From: Desulfobacula sp043827005
GTDB taxonomy: Bacteria; Desulfobacterota; Desulfobacteria; Desulfobacterales; Desulfobacteraceae
NCBI GenBank assembly: GCA_043827005.1
Contig: JBDRPM010000019.1
Span: 1 to 64,000 of the forward strand
DNA length: 64,000 nt
Reading direction: 5' to 3'
Shown: positions 35,046-43,339 of the stretch, in pieces
How the letters are laid out: each line of letters opens with the position of its first letter
Position numbering within the stretch: position 1 is the stretch's first letter
The notes under the pieces: generated by a model
What the model was told of the DNA's origin: nothing
What the model saw: only the letters and a program-made list of their open reading frames with translations
The model's database searches: none
Position numbers and translations under genes: made by a program

Positions 35046-35816
35046 TTATATTTTCTTTTTCATCTGTTTGTTTGATGAACCATATGGCTTTGGTTTAACC
35101 AGAACAATCTCTACCCGTCGGTTCAAGGCACGATTATAGGCTGTTTCATTAGACCCCACCGGCTGATGATAGGAATAGGCTGAAACAAAAATTCTTCGTT
35201 CATCAACCTTGGACACTTCAGATAGATACCTTGCCACCATAACCGCCCTTTGGGATGAAAGTTCCCAATTGGTGGGATATTTTTCAGAATGCGTGGGAGC
35301 ATCATCTGTGTGCCCCACCACATTAATGGCAAAATCATTTTCATTCAAGGCCCGGGCAATCTGATTGAGTTGATACCGTGCCCCGGCTTTGATCTGGGCC
35401 CGGCCCGGATCAAACAACAGGTCTCCGGAAAGGACGATCCGAACCGACCCGTCTTCAACCAGTTCAATGGCCTTTGGATCACCTGTCATAACCTCTGAAA
35501 TAGCCTGTTTTGCCTGATCATAGACCCTGGACGGATTCGGATTGGCACCGATATTGACAACCTTTTGAGATCCTTGTTCCGACAGATAATTTTTCCCTGG
35601 TCCATCACCAAAAAACAAATCCCGGTTCCCGGCCTGGAAAGCATACATCACGGCAAAAAAAATAAACATGGTCATCATCAGATCCGACCATGACACAGCC
35701 CATCGGTCATTTCCCTTTTCAGGCGGATAGGACAAGATTTCATCATAAAAACCATCCATGCCTGTCCCGGCAGAATAATCATGATCCAATGGTTGCTTGG
35801 CTGTGTCTGATTCCAT
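35046..35816 (-). CDS. motB: Flagellar motor stator protein MotB
   Basis: A 256-residue stator partner with one membrane helix (about 40-60, LMMTMFIFFAVMYAF) preceded by the ion-binding Asp in SWSDLMM, a plug region, and a C-terminal OmpA-like peptidoglycan-binding domain (VVGHTDDAP, NWELSSQRA, NRALNRRVEIVL). ATG 35816 is chosen because AAGGAATT lies just upstream; a longer reading would add 24 atypical residues. Coupling ion (H+ or Na+) cannot be decided with confidence. Confidence 0.92.
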   Translation of the reverse strand: MESDTAKQPLDHDYSAGTGMDGFYDEILSYPPEKGNDRWAVSWSDLMMTMFIFFAVMYAFQAGNRDLFFGDGPGKNYLSEQGSQKVVNIGANPNPSRVYDQAKQAISEVMTGDPKAIELVEDGSVRIVLSGDLLFDPGRAQIKAGARYQLNQIARALNENDFAINVVGHTDDAPTHSEKYPTNWELSSQRAVMVARYLSEVSKVDERRIFVSAYSYHQPVGSNETAYNRALNRRVEIVLVKPKPYGSSNKQMKKKI

Positions 35817-35930
35817 GTGAATTCCTTTTTCTATGAAAGTCCTTTCAGGCCAATGTTGACTTTCATGCCTCGCTGTGTGGCAAACCACAAATCAATAACC
35901 AGATCTGCCACATGGCAGTTATAAAAAACA

Positions 35931-35980
35931 AAAACGCTGATTGCATAAAACTATTCTAACTTCTATGCAATCGGCGTTTT
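35931..35980 (-). terminator. Strong hairpin terminator after the 71-residue gene
   Basis: A 17-bp stem with one mismatch (AAAACGCTGATTGCATA against TATGCAATCGGCGTTTT) and a 16-nt loop, followed on the minus strand by TTTTTGTTTTTT. It separates the 36010-36225 gene from motB and would insulate motAB from upstream transcription. Confidence 0.75.
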
Positions 35981-36009
35981 AAAAGACTATCTTTAATTGT
36001 ACGCTTATT

Positions 36010-36225
36010 TTAAATCATTCTTTGACCATCTAAATGCAGCAGGATTTTATTGATCTGTTCCTCAGTAATATATCCCAGTGCTTCAAGAATAACACCGAGC
36101 AGCCGGTGTTCCTTACCTTCAACATCTTCTTCAACCTGAAGATTTAACGCTTCTTCAAGCTGTTCCACTGAAATCATCTTGTTCTCAACCGCAACCGTTC
36201 CAAACCGCTTTTCTATCAATCCCAT
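36010..36225 (-). CDS. Small hypothetical protein resembling a type II secretion ATPase N-domain helix bundle
   Basis: A 71-residue protein with KRFGTVAVENKMISVEQLEEALNLQ and LGVILEALGYITEEQINKIL, a duplicated short motif (G-x-hydrophobic...T/S-x-E-Q-hydrophobic) seen in the N-domain of GspE/PilB-type ATPases and in small stand-alone relatives. ATG 36225 is supported by GGAGTG at a good distance. A strong terminator follows it. Function unknown; it could be a small nucleotide- or partner-binding adaptor. Confidence 0.65.
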   Translation of the reverse strand: MGLIEKRFGTVAVENKMISVEQLEEALNLQVEEDVEGKEHRLLGVILEALGYITEEQINKILLHLDGQRMI

Positions 36226-36288
36226 CTGACACTCCTTTTTTTGGATATTATTCACCAACACCCTTTTAAAAAAATGTCGCCGTTATGC

Positions 36289-36326
36289 ACACTTTTTTTG
36301 AAATGCTTGCTCATTTCAAAAAGTGT
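36289..36326. terminator. Hairpin between the glycan cluster and the 71-residue gene
   Basis: Arms ACACTTTTTTTGAAATG and CATTTCAAAAAGTGT pair with a 2-nt bulge around a 6-nt loop. It lies 63 bp past the last gene of the glycan cluster. No clear T-tract follows on the minus strand, so terminator function is only a guess. Confidence 0.35.
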
Positions 36327-36389
36327 TATTTTCTCATACTAACTGCAATGACACTTGGCAAGCAAAAAAAATTAAATTAAAAAACCGGA

Positions 36390-36998
36390 TTAAATGAACG
36401 ATTCTGGGTTAAGTTTTCTACAGATAAATTCGATACAGCATTCTGCCACCGGCGTTGCGGTTTGATCGATTCCACGGTCAACAAGTGCCGGCCGATAGAA
36501 CTCTTCAATAAGTTCTATTTTAATAATTTTAATATGATCTGAAAAATCCTGCAGCATTTGAGCCAGGTTAATGGATTTGGGCGACCAACTGCTTTTTTTA
36601 TATATGGTCATTGTCCACTTGTGGTCCGGATTAAACTTTGAAGGAAAAACACCAAGCTCATAAAGATCCTCATCCGGAACTGTTGCGATGATGTGTCCAC
36701 CCGGTTTTAAGATTCTGATCCAGTTTTTAAACGCTGTTACAGGATCATTCATATGTTCAAGACAATGACTGGAATGCACAAAATCATAGGTATTGTCTTC
36801 AACAGATTCCATATACTGAGCATCGCCATCTTCTATATCCCAGGTCCGCGCAGAGGACATTTTTGAAAAAATCTGAGCATATTGACCCAGCGGATCTGGC
36901 TTGCCGCCGATATCAATACCGTTTCCAACAAAATATCGGGTGTGAAATTCCCCCAGGTTAAACCGCCTTTTTGCAGATTTACTTTGTTCCCATGGCAT
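36390..36998 (-). CDS. Class I SAM-dependent methyltransferase
   Basis: A 202-residue protein with a GNGIDIGGKPDPLG segment as the SAM-binding loop, VHSSHCLEHMNDPVTAFKNWIRILKPGGHIIATVPDEDL as the post-I motifs, and a short C-terminal part. It is the last gene of the minus-strand glycan cluster, 18 nt after the TPR/glycosyltransferase-like gene. The acceptor (sugar or protein) is unknown. Confidence 0.8.
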   Translation of the reverse strand: MPWEQSKSAKRRFNLGEFHTRYFVGNGIDIGGKPDPLGQYAQIFSKMSSARTWDIEDGDAQYMESVEDNTYDFVHSSHCLEHMNDPVTAFKNWIRILKPGGHIIATVPDEDLYELGVFPSKFNPDHKWTMTIYKKSSWSPKSINLAQMLQDFSDHIKIIKIELIEEFYRPALVDRGIDQTATPVAECCIEFICRKLNPESFI

Positions 36999-37016
36999 TA
37001 TAAAATTCCTTTTTCT

Positions 37017-38501
37017 TCAATTACATCCCCTGTTAGTTAACATATTTTTAAGCTTTTTTTTCACAGCCCTGAACACTGACTCCCAATCTCCCGGTTTTGG
37101 CTGCCGAAACAACCGCATGGACGGATACCATGGGGAATCATCCCGATCTGTCATCCAGCGCCAGTCCGGTGAAAACGGCAGCAGGGCCCATACTTTTTTC
37201 CCCATGGCACCGGCCAGATGAACAACAGAAGTATCAATTGAAATAACAAGATCAAGGTTATCCATTATCGCTGCCGTATCTGAAAAATCGGTTATCTCAT
37301 CCCCGAAATCCCGAAGAAAAATCTTTTCCGGTGATATGTCTGTCCATTGATCAAATTTTTCTTTCTGAAGACTATACAGGCCAACATCAGGAATATCCAA
37401 AAGTTGTTTAAATCGACTTAACAACACGGATCGATTCATGTCATTCGCATGTTCCGGATGCCCTGCCCAGACAATCCCGATCTTACAGGCCGACAGGTTG
37501 TTCCCCATCCGGGACTGCCAGATTTTTGAAAGACAGGGATCTGCATACAGGTAAGGGATATTCTTGGGAACACAGTCAAGGGTTGTGTTAAGTATTCCCG
37601 GCAAAGACAACAAGGGAACATGATAATCAAACCGATCCACCGACCGGGTATCGATGTTTGGAATCCCGACATACAGCCGGTCAAACCCTTTAAACGACTG
37701 CACAAGCCTTAAAAGCTGTGGCACAACTTCAAAAATCACTCTCCCGCCAATCTTTTGCACAAAGGGAAGGTATCGGATAAACTGAAGTGTATCGCCCAGT
37801 CCCTGTTCTTCATAAACAAAAATGGTTTTCCCTTCAAGTGGCTGCCCCTGCCAGGCCACACCTGTATCAAAGAGCCGGATCGGACTCTTGGGCCTCTGCC
37901 AGCGCCACTCATATTCCTTGAAACCGGTTTTTAAATCACCCTGCAATAACAGAAGAATCGATTGATTCCACCGGGCTGCCACAAAATTTGGGTTCAGGGC
38001 AATGGCTTTTTTTGAAGATTTCAATGCATTGTCGTACTGTCCCATGAGCTTATATGTTTCAGAAAGATTATTGTGGGCTTCTGCAAAATCTGGATCCAAC
38101 CGCAGCGCTTCTTTCAAATGAATGACGGATTCTTCCAGTTTACCCAGTTTTGACAAGGCCACCCCGATATTGCTGTAAATCTTAGGGTTAGCCGGATTTA
38201 AGTGTTTTGATTTTTCATACCATTTGATCGCCTGGGCAAGATCATTTTCCTGCTGGCACACATTGCCCAGATTTAAATAGCAGGCCGGGTTATCCGGTGT
38301 TAAGTGTATGGCTTTGGTGATCAATTCCCTGGCAATATCATTCCGGTTGACATTAAACGCTAAAACGCCCAGAAAATGAGTGGCATCCGGATTTTCAGGC
38401 GCAATGGCCAATACGTCTCGATATGCCTGTTCCGCCTGCTTAAGATTACCTGCGGTATGATATTCCACACCCTTTTTTAGGGTTTGTTCAATATTGATCA
38501 T
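37017..38501 (-). CDS. TPR protein fused to a GT9-like glycosyltransferase domain
   Basis: A 494-residue protein. Residues about 1-200 are tetratricopeptide repeats (PENPDATHFLGVLAF, PDNPACYLNLGNV, PKIYSNIGVALSKLGK, PDFAEAHNNLSETY). The C-terminal half resembles the heptosyltransferase/GT9 fold: EEQGLGDTLQFIRYLP, then IGIVWAGHPEHANDMNRS and near the end LVISIDTSVVHLAGAMGKKVWALLP, a donor-binding signature. Such TPR-GT proteins often lie in flagellin or surface-protein glycosylation loci. Acceptor inferred only. Confidence 0.8.
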   Translation of the reverse strand: MINIEQTLKKGVEYHTAGNLKQAEQAYRDVLAIAPENPDATHFLGVLAFNVNRNDIARELITKAIHLTPDNPACYLNLGNVCQQENDLAQAIKWYEKSKHLNPANPKIYSNIGVALSKLGKLEESVIHLKEALRLDPDFAEAHNNLSETYKLMGQYDNALKSSKKAIALNPNFVAARWNQSILLLLQGDLKTGFKEYEWRWQRPKSPIRLFDTGVAWQGQPLEGKTIFVYEEQGLGDTLQFIRYLPFVQKIGGRVIFEVVPQLLRLVQSFKGFDRLYVGIPNIDTRSVDRFDYHVPLLSLPGILNTTLDCVPKNIPYLYADPCLSKIWQSRMGNNLSACKIGIVWAGHPEHANDMNRSVLLSRFKQLLDIPDVGLYSLQKEKFDQWTDISPEKIFLRDFGDEITDFSDTAAIMDNLDLVISIDTSVVHLAGAMGKKVWALLPFSPDWRWMTDRDDSPWYPSMRLFRQPKPGDWESVFRAVKKKLKNMLTNRGCN

Positions 38502-38543
38502 AGCGGCTCTCGATGGTTAAAATCAGTTTTTGTCCCCTATTCT

Positions 38544-38635
38544 TTTATATGAAAGAACTTGCCAACCTTATGAATTCTTTCATGATTTGCTGTGGGCAGG
38601 CCAGGGTAAAATACCAAGGCGGCCCATGGCCGTTG
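38544..38635 (+). repeat. Dispersed ~92-bp repeat, copy 6
   Basis: Begins TTTATATGAAAGAACTTGCC and ends GGCGGCCCATGGCCGTT. It sits 10 bp past the stop of the hexapeptide acetyltransferase and within the glycan cluster, breaking the otherwise tight gene spacing. Confidence 0.9.
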
Positions 38636-38645
38636 GTCAAAAAGA

Positions 38646-39317
38646 TTACCTGGATATAAAATACCTGTCCATAACACTTTTGCTTGTTTTTTTATAAGCT
38701 GTTTGTGAATTTTTTTTAAAGATCACACAATCATCGGGAATGGTTTCTCCCATTACAATCGTTCCAGCCGACACCAGGCAATTGTTCCCGATATTGCAGT
38801 CACCAATCAGGGCGCTGCCTCCGTAAAGCACAACGCCTTTTCCCAGAACAGGATAAATATCGTCTTTATCTGCACCAATGGATACCCGCTGGTAGACGAC
38901 CAGGTAATCTTTATACCTGCCTCTTCCCAGAACCGTTCCAAACGGGTGAACCAGCAAAAAAATATCAGGCAGGTCTATTTCATAAAAAAGATTAAACGCA
39001 TGAAGACTTTTGTTCAGATAATATATTTTTGAAGACAAGGCCACATCTGCGGTATCCTTCCACACTGTATTGGCAAGATAGCTCAAAAACACGACATAGT
39101 GATCGGCATTCAAATGATTAAAAAACACATCTGTCCCATTTGTATAATATTTTACATTGATGTTTGAAAAGCAGTATTCCGTTCTTTTGAGTGCTTTTTT
39201 AACATGTAAGTTTACCTGTGCCGGATTTATTTGTTTGTCCGGGAAGAAATGATCCATCTGTTTTGCCACATAGACACAAAGCGCTTCTGTACTCAATGAT
39301 TTAATAAACATAGACAA
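38646..39317 (-). CDS. Hexapeptide-repeat acetyltransferase (serine acetyltransferase-like)
   Basis: A 223-residue protein whose C-terminal half has left-handed beta-helix repeats (VLGKGVVLYGGSALIGDCNIGNNCLVSAGTIV) and a VHPFGTVLGR segment like that of CysE-type acetyltransferases. The N-terminal ~110 residues are unfamiliar. It follows the HisF-like gene by 11 nt, so it probably acts on the same sugar as the first amidination module, for instance N- or O-acetylation. Inference from position only. Confidence 0.75.
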   Translation of the reverse strand: MSMFIKSLSTEALCVYVAKQMDHFFPDKQINPAQVNLHVKKALKRTEYCFSNINVKYYTNGTDVFFNHLNADHYVVFLSYLANTVWKDTADVALSSKIYYLNKSLHAFNLFYEIDLPDIFLLVHPFGTVLGRGRYKDYLVVYQRVSIGADKDDIYPVLGKGVVLYGGSALIGDCNIGNNCLVSAGTIVMGETIPDDCVIFKKNSQTAYKKTSKSVMDRYFISR

Positions 39318-39328
39318 CTTACCTTTTG

Positions 39329-40105
39329 TTAATTCCGGCTGCTCTTGCTTGCCCGGACATTTATTCCCTTTGAAGCCAGATAAGATCTGACTTTTATGGG
39401 ACTGTGGTCGGTAAAAAAGAACATGCTGCTGATGGCAATGGCATCTGCCCCTGCCTGAAAGGCCAGAATACAGTCATCAAGGCGGCCGGCGCCACTGGAG
39501 GCAATCAAAGGAATATCCAGTTTGCGGTTCACGGTTTCAATCATGTGAACATCATATCCGGACAAAGTGCCATCCCGATCAATGGAGGTCAACATGATTT
39601 CTCCGCAATGCCGGTCCTGAAGCTGTATGCTCCATTCAACAGGATCAAGGTCAGTCTGTACCCGGCCACCATGGGTAAATACTCTGAAAACATCCGGGGC
39701 AACCTGTTTATAATCTACAGAACCGACAATGCACTGGTCTCCAAAATACCGGGCTGCTGTGTGAACAAATTCGGGTTTTTCAACAGCAATGGTATTGATT
39801 GAAATTTTATCTGCCCCGGCACACAGCAACTGCCGGATATGTTCAAGGGTTCTGATCCCGCCCCCCACGGTCAGCGGCATAAACACCTCTTCAGAAACTT
39901 TTTCAATGATCTGCAATATTGTTTTCTGACTTTTGGAACTGGACATGATATCCAGGAAAACCAGCTCATCCACCCCGTATGCATCATACACCTTTGCTGC
40001 GGATACAGGGTTGCCCGCTTCCCTGTGGTTGTCATGAAACCTGACGCCCTTGACCAGACGACCGTCTTTTAATAAAAATTTGGGAATGATCCTTTTTTTC
40101 AGCAT
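39329..40105 (-). CDS. HisF-like partner of a sugar amidotransferase, module 1
   Basis: A 258-residue (beta/alpha)8 barrel of the HisF family, with VGGGIRTLEHI, GADKISINT, ILTSIDRDGT-like LTSIDRDGTLSGYD, and ASSGAGRLDD phosphate-site motifs. The first catalytic Asp of histidine-pathway HisF (position 11) is Leu here (FLLKDGR), while the second (VDYK, residue 131) is kept. With HisH it likely delivers ammonia to the adjacent N-acetyl sugar amidotransferase, as in PseA/WbpG systems, rather than making imidazole glycerol phosphate. No other his genes are near. Confidence 0.85.
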   Translation of the reverse strand: MLKKRIIPKFLLKDGRLVKGVRFHDNHREAGNPVSAAKVYDAYGVDELVFLDIMSSSKSQKTILQIIEKVSEEVFMPLTVGGGIRTLEHIRQLLCAGADKISINTIAVEKPEFVHTAARYFGDQCIVGSVDYKQVAPDVFRVFTHGGRVQTDLDPVEWSIQLQDRHCGEIMLTSIDRDGTLSGYDVHMIETVNRKLDIPLIASSGAGRLDDCILAFQAGADAIAISSMFFFTDHSPIKVRSYLASKGINVRASKSSRN

Positions 40106-40111
40106 AGATGT

Positions 40112-40732
40112 TCAACCCTTCCAGTTGACAAAGTTTTCCAGAAGTTGAATGCCGTTATCCTGGCTTTTTTCCGGATGGAACTGGGTTGCAATAATATTGT
40201 CCCTGGCCAGGACAGCGCAAAACTCACCCCCATAGTCACAGGTGGCCAGAACATCACCCGAATCCTGAGGTTTAAAATGGTAACTGTGAACAAAATAAAA
40301 GCAGAACTGTCCGGGTTTTAATCCATCAAACACAGGATGCGGCTTTTGGGGCATGATATCATTCCAGCCCATGTGCGGCAGTTTCAAATCTGAATCCGGC
40401 CGATCAAACATCCTCACCTGTCCCGGGATCAACCCCAGGCCATTTGTGAAGCCATGTTCCGAACTGTCTGAAGCCAAAAGCTGCATGCCAAGACATATCC
40501 CCAAAAACGGTTTTTTGTTTTCAAGCACTTCTCGGTTCAAAATCTCCACCAGCCCGGCAGTGTTCAAATGATCCATTGCCTTTCCAAAGGCACCCACACC
40601 CGGCAAAACAATCCTGGAGGCATCGGCAATTTTTCCGGGATCTGCCGTGATCAGAACCTCTTGTCCGATAAAATCCAATGCATTGTAAACCGAGCGGACA
40701 TTGCCCATGCCATAGTCAATGATTGCAATCAT
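40112..40732 (-). CDS. HisH-like glutamine amidotransferase, module 1
   Basis: A 206-residue class I glutaminase with oxyanion strand PGVGAFG, nucleophile Cys in GICLGMQ, and His/Glu in TQFHPEKS; all three triad residues are intact. It releases ammonia from glutamine for the neighbouring amidotransferase through the HisF-like partner. Its start overlaps the amidotransferase stop (ATGA) and it lies 6 nt before the HisF-like gene. Confidence 0.88.
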   Translation of the reverse strand: MIAIIDYGMGNVRSVYNALDFIGQEVLITADPGKIADASRIVLPGVGAFGKAMDHLNTAGLVEILNREVLENKKPFLGICLGMQLLASDSSEHGFTNGLGLIPGQVRMFDRPDSDLKLPHMGWNDIMPQKPHPVFDGLKPGQFCFYFVHSYHFKPQDSGDVLATCDYGGEFCAVLARDNIIATQFHPEKSQDNGIQLLENFVNWKG

Positions 40733-41916
40733 AGATAGGTTTTCAAATCCCCTTGTTTCCTGTCAGGCCCCACGGGTTTATCGACCAGGGTTCGATCCCA
40801 TTCATCCATATCCGGCAATGCTTTGCCGTTCTTAATTTTTGTTTTATCCGGCACCCAGGGATCCACCCGGTGCCTGGATAAAATATCATGAAACTCATCT
40901 TCGGTTATCTGTAAAAACTTTAGGAGACCATCCAGGGATGCCGGCCGTTTCCCGTCGTATTTCTTCTCCAGTTCAAGGCCTTTTTCTCGGGTCAGGCGAC
41001 TGTTTCGGATATCAATACAGGCCAGGTGATTGGTTCGGCCATACCCCCGTTTGATGAATTTTGCATAATCACGGACACCCTGCCACTGACATTCGATCTT
41101 CTCGTAATCATATTCCGGGGGAATCCCTTCAACCAAAAGGCCTTTCCAGCCCAGTTCTTTTTTTATGATATCCACCTGCTTTCGGGTATCCCACTGAATA
41201 TAGCTGCCCAGGCAGATGGATTTAACGCCGGCTTTTCGATACTCTTTTCTAGGGGGAAAAGAAAACATCCACAGATCTTTTTGATTCACCCGTCCATTGA
41301 GAAATTCTACCATATCATCGGCTGTCATCCCCAGGTTCATGGCCCTGTTAAACCGTTTTTCATCCACCTCTTCTTTTTCTTCATAGGAATACCAGGATGC
41401 ATATTCTGCCAGGGATTCACCCCAGAAGATAAGGGGGGTGTCAAATTTTATGGCCATGTGAATCACCCCGGCATAAATCCCGGTATGACAATGCCAGCAA
41501 AAATCCCCCCGCCGCTTGAATGATTCGAGCATCAATTCTCTGACCACATGCCAGTTGGCAGTAAACTCAAACACATCCACGCCCAGAGTTTTAAATGTCC
41601 GGGTGTTGTTTTTAACCACTGCCGGCCGATATCCCCAGTGGTTGAACCGGATCACCAGGGGTTTGAGCTTAAGTTCTCTGACAATATACCACAGCTGGAA
41701 GGTACTGTCCTTGCCGCCGGAGAACGGAACAATACAATCATAGATTCCCTTGTTCGCATAGCCTTTGACCAGTTCGTCCAGTTCCTGACGTCTGGCTGTC
41801 CAGTCAATCTTTTCATTTTTAAACTCGATCTGCCGACAGACACTGCACACGCCTTCGGGATCAAACATCAGGGTATCATGGGTTTCAGGCAGAATACATT
41901 TTGTACATTGTTTCAT
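40729..41916 (-). CDS. N-acetyl sugar amidotransferase (PseA/WbpG-like), module 1
   Basis: A 395-residue protein expected to convert an N-acetyl group on a sugar into an acetamidino group. It opens with a Cys-pair zinc site (CTKC ... CSVC), followed by an ATP-pyrophosphatase loop VPFSGGKDST, then FNHWGYRP and an FCWHCHTG segment. This fits the family of Campylobacter PseA and Pseudomonas WbpG. Gene order here is amidotransferase-hisH-hisF, all nearly overlapping. The exact sugar is unknown, but nearby enzymes point to a nonulosonic or related acidic sugar. Confidence 0.88.
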   Translation of the reverse strand: MKQCTKCILPETHDTLMFDPEGVCSVCRQIEFKNEKIDWTARRQELDELVKGYANKGIYDCIVPFSGGKDSTFQLWYIVRELKLKPLVIRFNHWGYRPAVVKNNTRTFKTLGVDVFEFTANWHVVRELMLESFKRRGDFCWHCHTGIYAGVIHMAIKFDTPLIFWGESLAEYASWYSYEEKEEVDEKRFNRAMNLGMTADDMVEFLNGRVNQKDLWMFSFPPRKEYRKAGVKSICLGSYIQWDTRKQVDIIKKELGWKGLLVEGIPPEYDYEKIECQWQGVRDYAKFIKRGYGRTNHLACIDIRNSRLTREKGLELEKKYDGKRPASLDGLLKFLQITEDEFHDILSRHRVDPWVPDKTKIKNGKALPDMDEWDRTLVDKPVGPDRKQGDLKTYL

Positions 41917-41956
41917 GGTCTTTTCCAGCCTTTATTTTTTTGATTACTAAGGTTCA

Positions 41957-43279
41957 TCAGCTTAACCGCGCAAACCCGTCATGGGCCAGGGGGCCGTTTA
42001 TCTGTTGATCCAGGGTATTGTTTTTCATGCTCTGGCTCAATATGCCAAACACCTCATCCAATGTATTAAAATAATGCTTTAAGATTTCATCATTATGGGC
42101 ATAGGAAAGATAGACACTCAAGCTTGCTATAACCTTTCTTGCCAGCATTTCCTGGATAAACAGAGTTTTCAATTTCCGATTAAGGACCCCATATTCAAAT
42201 GCCAGATGGGTTAACGGCGGAATCCCGGATACCTTTAATTGCAAGGCATGCCGGGCAGCCATTGTTTTGATTCCTTGCTGGAGATTTTTTCCCAGATGAT
42301 CCAGGTAAATCCCGACCCTGCAGTCCCTGAATTTATGAATGGTGGCAAGGGCTGCACTCGGCCCGATGCGGTCGGTCCAGTAGGTGCTGCTGATAAAGGT
42401 TTCCTGGGCAGCATCCATGATATTGGCGCGACCAATCAATGCGGCCATGGGATACCCGTTGGACATCCCCTTGGCAAAGGTTGCCATATCCGGATCCACA
42501 CCCATGGTCAGGTGAATACCGCCATCATTGATCCGCCATCCGCTGGTCACTTCATCAAAGATCAATACTGCACCTATTTTATCTGCAATCTGTCGAACCT
42601 TGATTAAAAAATCATCCTTTGGCCCGAAATTTCGAACCGGCTCCATAATGATCACACCAATGTCATTATACTGATCGACAATGCCCTCCAACTCATTGAT
42701 CTGATTATACCTGAACGGGATTGCCGTATGGATGAGTTCTCTTGGGATTCCCAGGGGTTTGAGACCCGGAAGAAGGTGTCCGTCCAAATTTGCATCTTCT
42801 GCTAAATTGGAAGCAATATACCAGTCTGACCACCCATGATAGCCGCAAAACGCCACCCGGCTTTTCCCGGCTGCTGCCCGGGCGATTCGAATGGCCATGG
42901 CCAGTACTTCACCGCCACTTCTGGCATAGCGAACCTTTTGGGCCCAGGGGTGCAGGTCACACAGCAGTTCTGCCAGTTCAACCTCTTCAGGCGGATTTAA
43001 TGTGGCCATATTCCCGTTTTTTACCGCACGGATCACGGCCGCATCCACATCCTCATCACAAAACCCCAGAGGACACGCCCCCACCCCGAAAATACTCATA
43101 TCCGTGTACTGGTTACCGTCCAGATCCCAGACATTGACCCCTTTGACCTTTGAATAATAAGAGGGCCACTGATCCGGCAAAAACATCTCAGGCCGCTTTG
43201 ACAGTAACTGGGTTCCGCCGGGAATGATCTTCCGTGCCCGTTGGTAAAGTGCCACACCACTATTTGTGTTCATAATCAT
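41957..43279 (-). CDS. Class III aminotransferase, glutamate-1-semialdehyde aminomutase-like
   Basis: A 440-residue PLP enzyme of fold type I. It resembles HemL in IPGGTQLLSKRPE, RSGGEVLAMAIRIARA (usually SGTEA), FDEVTSGWR, and the PLP-lysine motif ATFAKGMSNGYP (Lys270). GSA-like aminotransferases in polysaccharide loci transfer amino groups onto keto-sugars or other carriers. The substitution of Gly-Gly-Glu-Val for the usual Gly-Thr-Glu-Ala suggests a changed substrate. AGGA precedes the first ATG by 4 nt. Confidence 0.85.
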   Translation of the reverse strand: MIMNTNSGVALYQRARKIIPGGTQLLSKRPEMFLPDQWPSYYSKVKGVNVWDLDGNQYTDMSIFGVGACPLGFCDEDVDAAVIRAVKNGNMATLNPPEEVELAELLCDLHPWAQKVRYARSGGEVLAMAIRIARAAAGKSRVAFCGYHGWSDWYIASNLAEDANLDGHLLPGLKPLGIPRELIHTAIPFRYNQINELEGIVDQYNDIGVIIMEPVRNFGPKDDFLIKVRQIADKIGAVLIFDEVTSGWRINDGGIHLTMGVDPDMATFAKGMSNGYPMAALIGRANIMDAAQETFISSTYWTDRIGPSAALATIHKFRDCRVGIYLDHLGKNLQQGIKTMAARHALQLKVSGIPPLTHLAFEYGVLNRKLKTLFIQEMLARKVIASLSVYLSYAHNDEILKHYFNTLDEVFGILSQSMKNNTLDQQINGPLAHDGFARLS

Positions 43280-43297
43280 TGTGTCCTGTTTGTCTGA

Positions 43298-43339
43298 TTC
43301 TGCTTATTTGGTCCTGCTTATTTGGTTCTGCTTATTTGG
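43298..43339. repeat. Tandem repeat, three 14-bp units
   Basis: TTCTGCTTATTTGG, TCCTGCTTATTTGG, TTCTGCTTATTTGG in head-to-tail array between the aminotransferase start and the cytidylyltransferase 3' end. The last unit contains the cytidylyltransferase stop codon (43332-43334). Confidence 0.85.

Noticed and set aside
39329..40732. hisF and hisH as histidine biosynthesis genes
   Set aside because: No other his genes are nearby, the HisF-like protein has lost Asp11, and an amidotransferase of the PseA/WbpG family is directly coupled to them.
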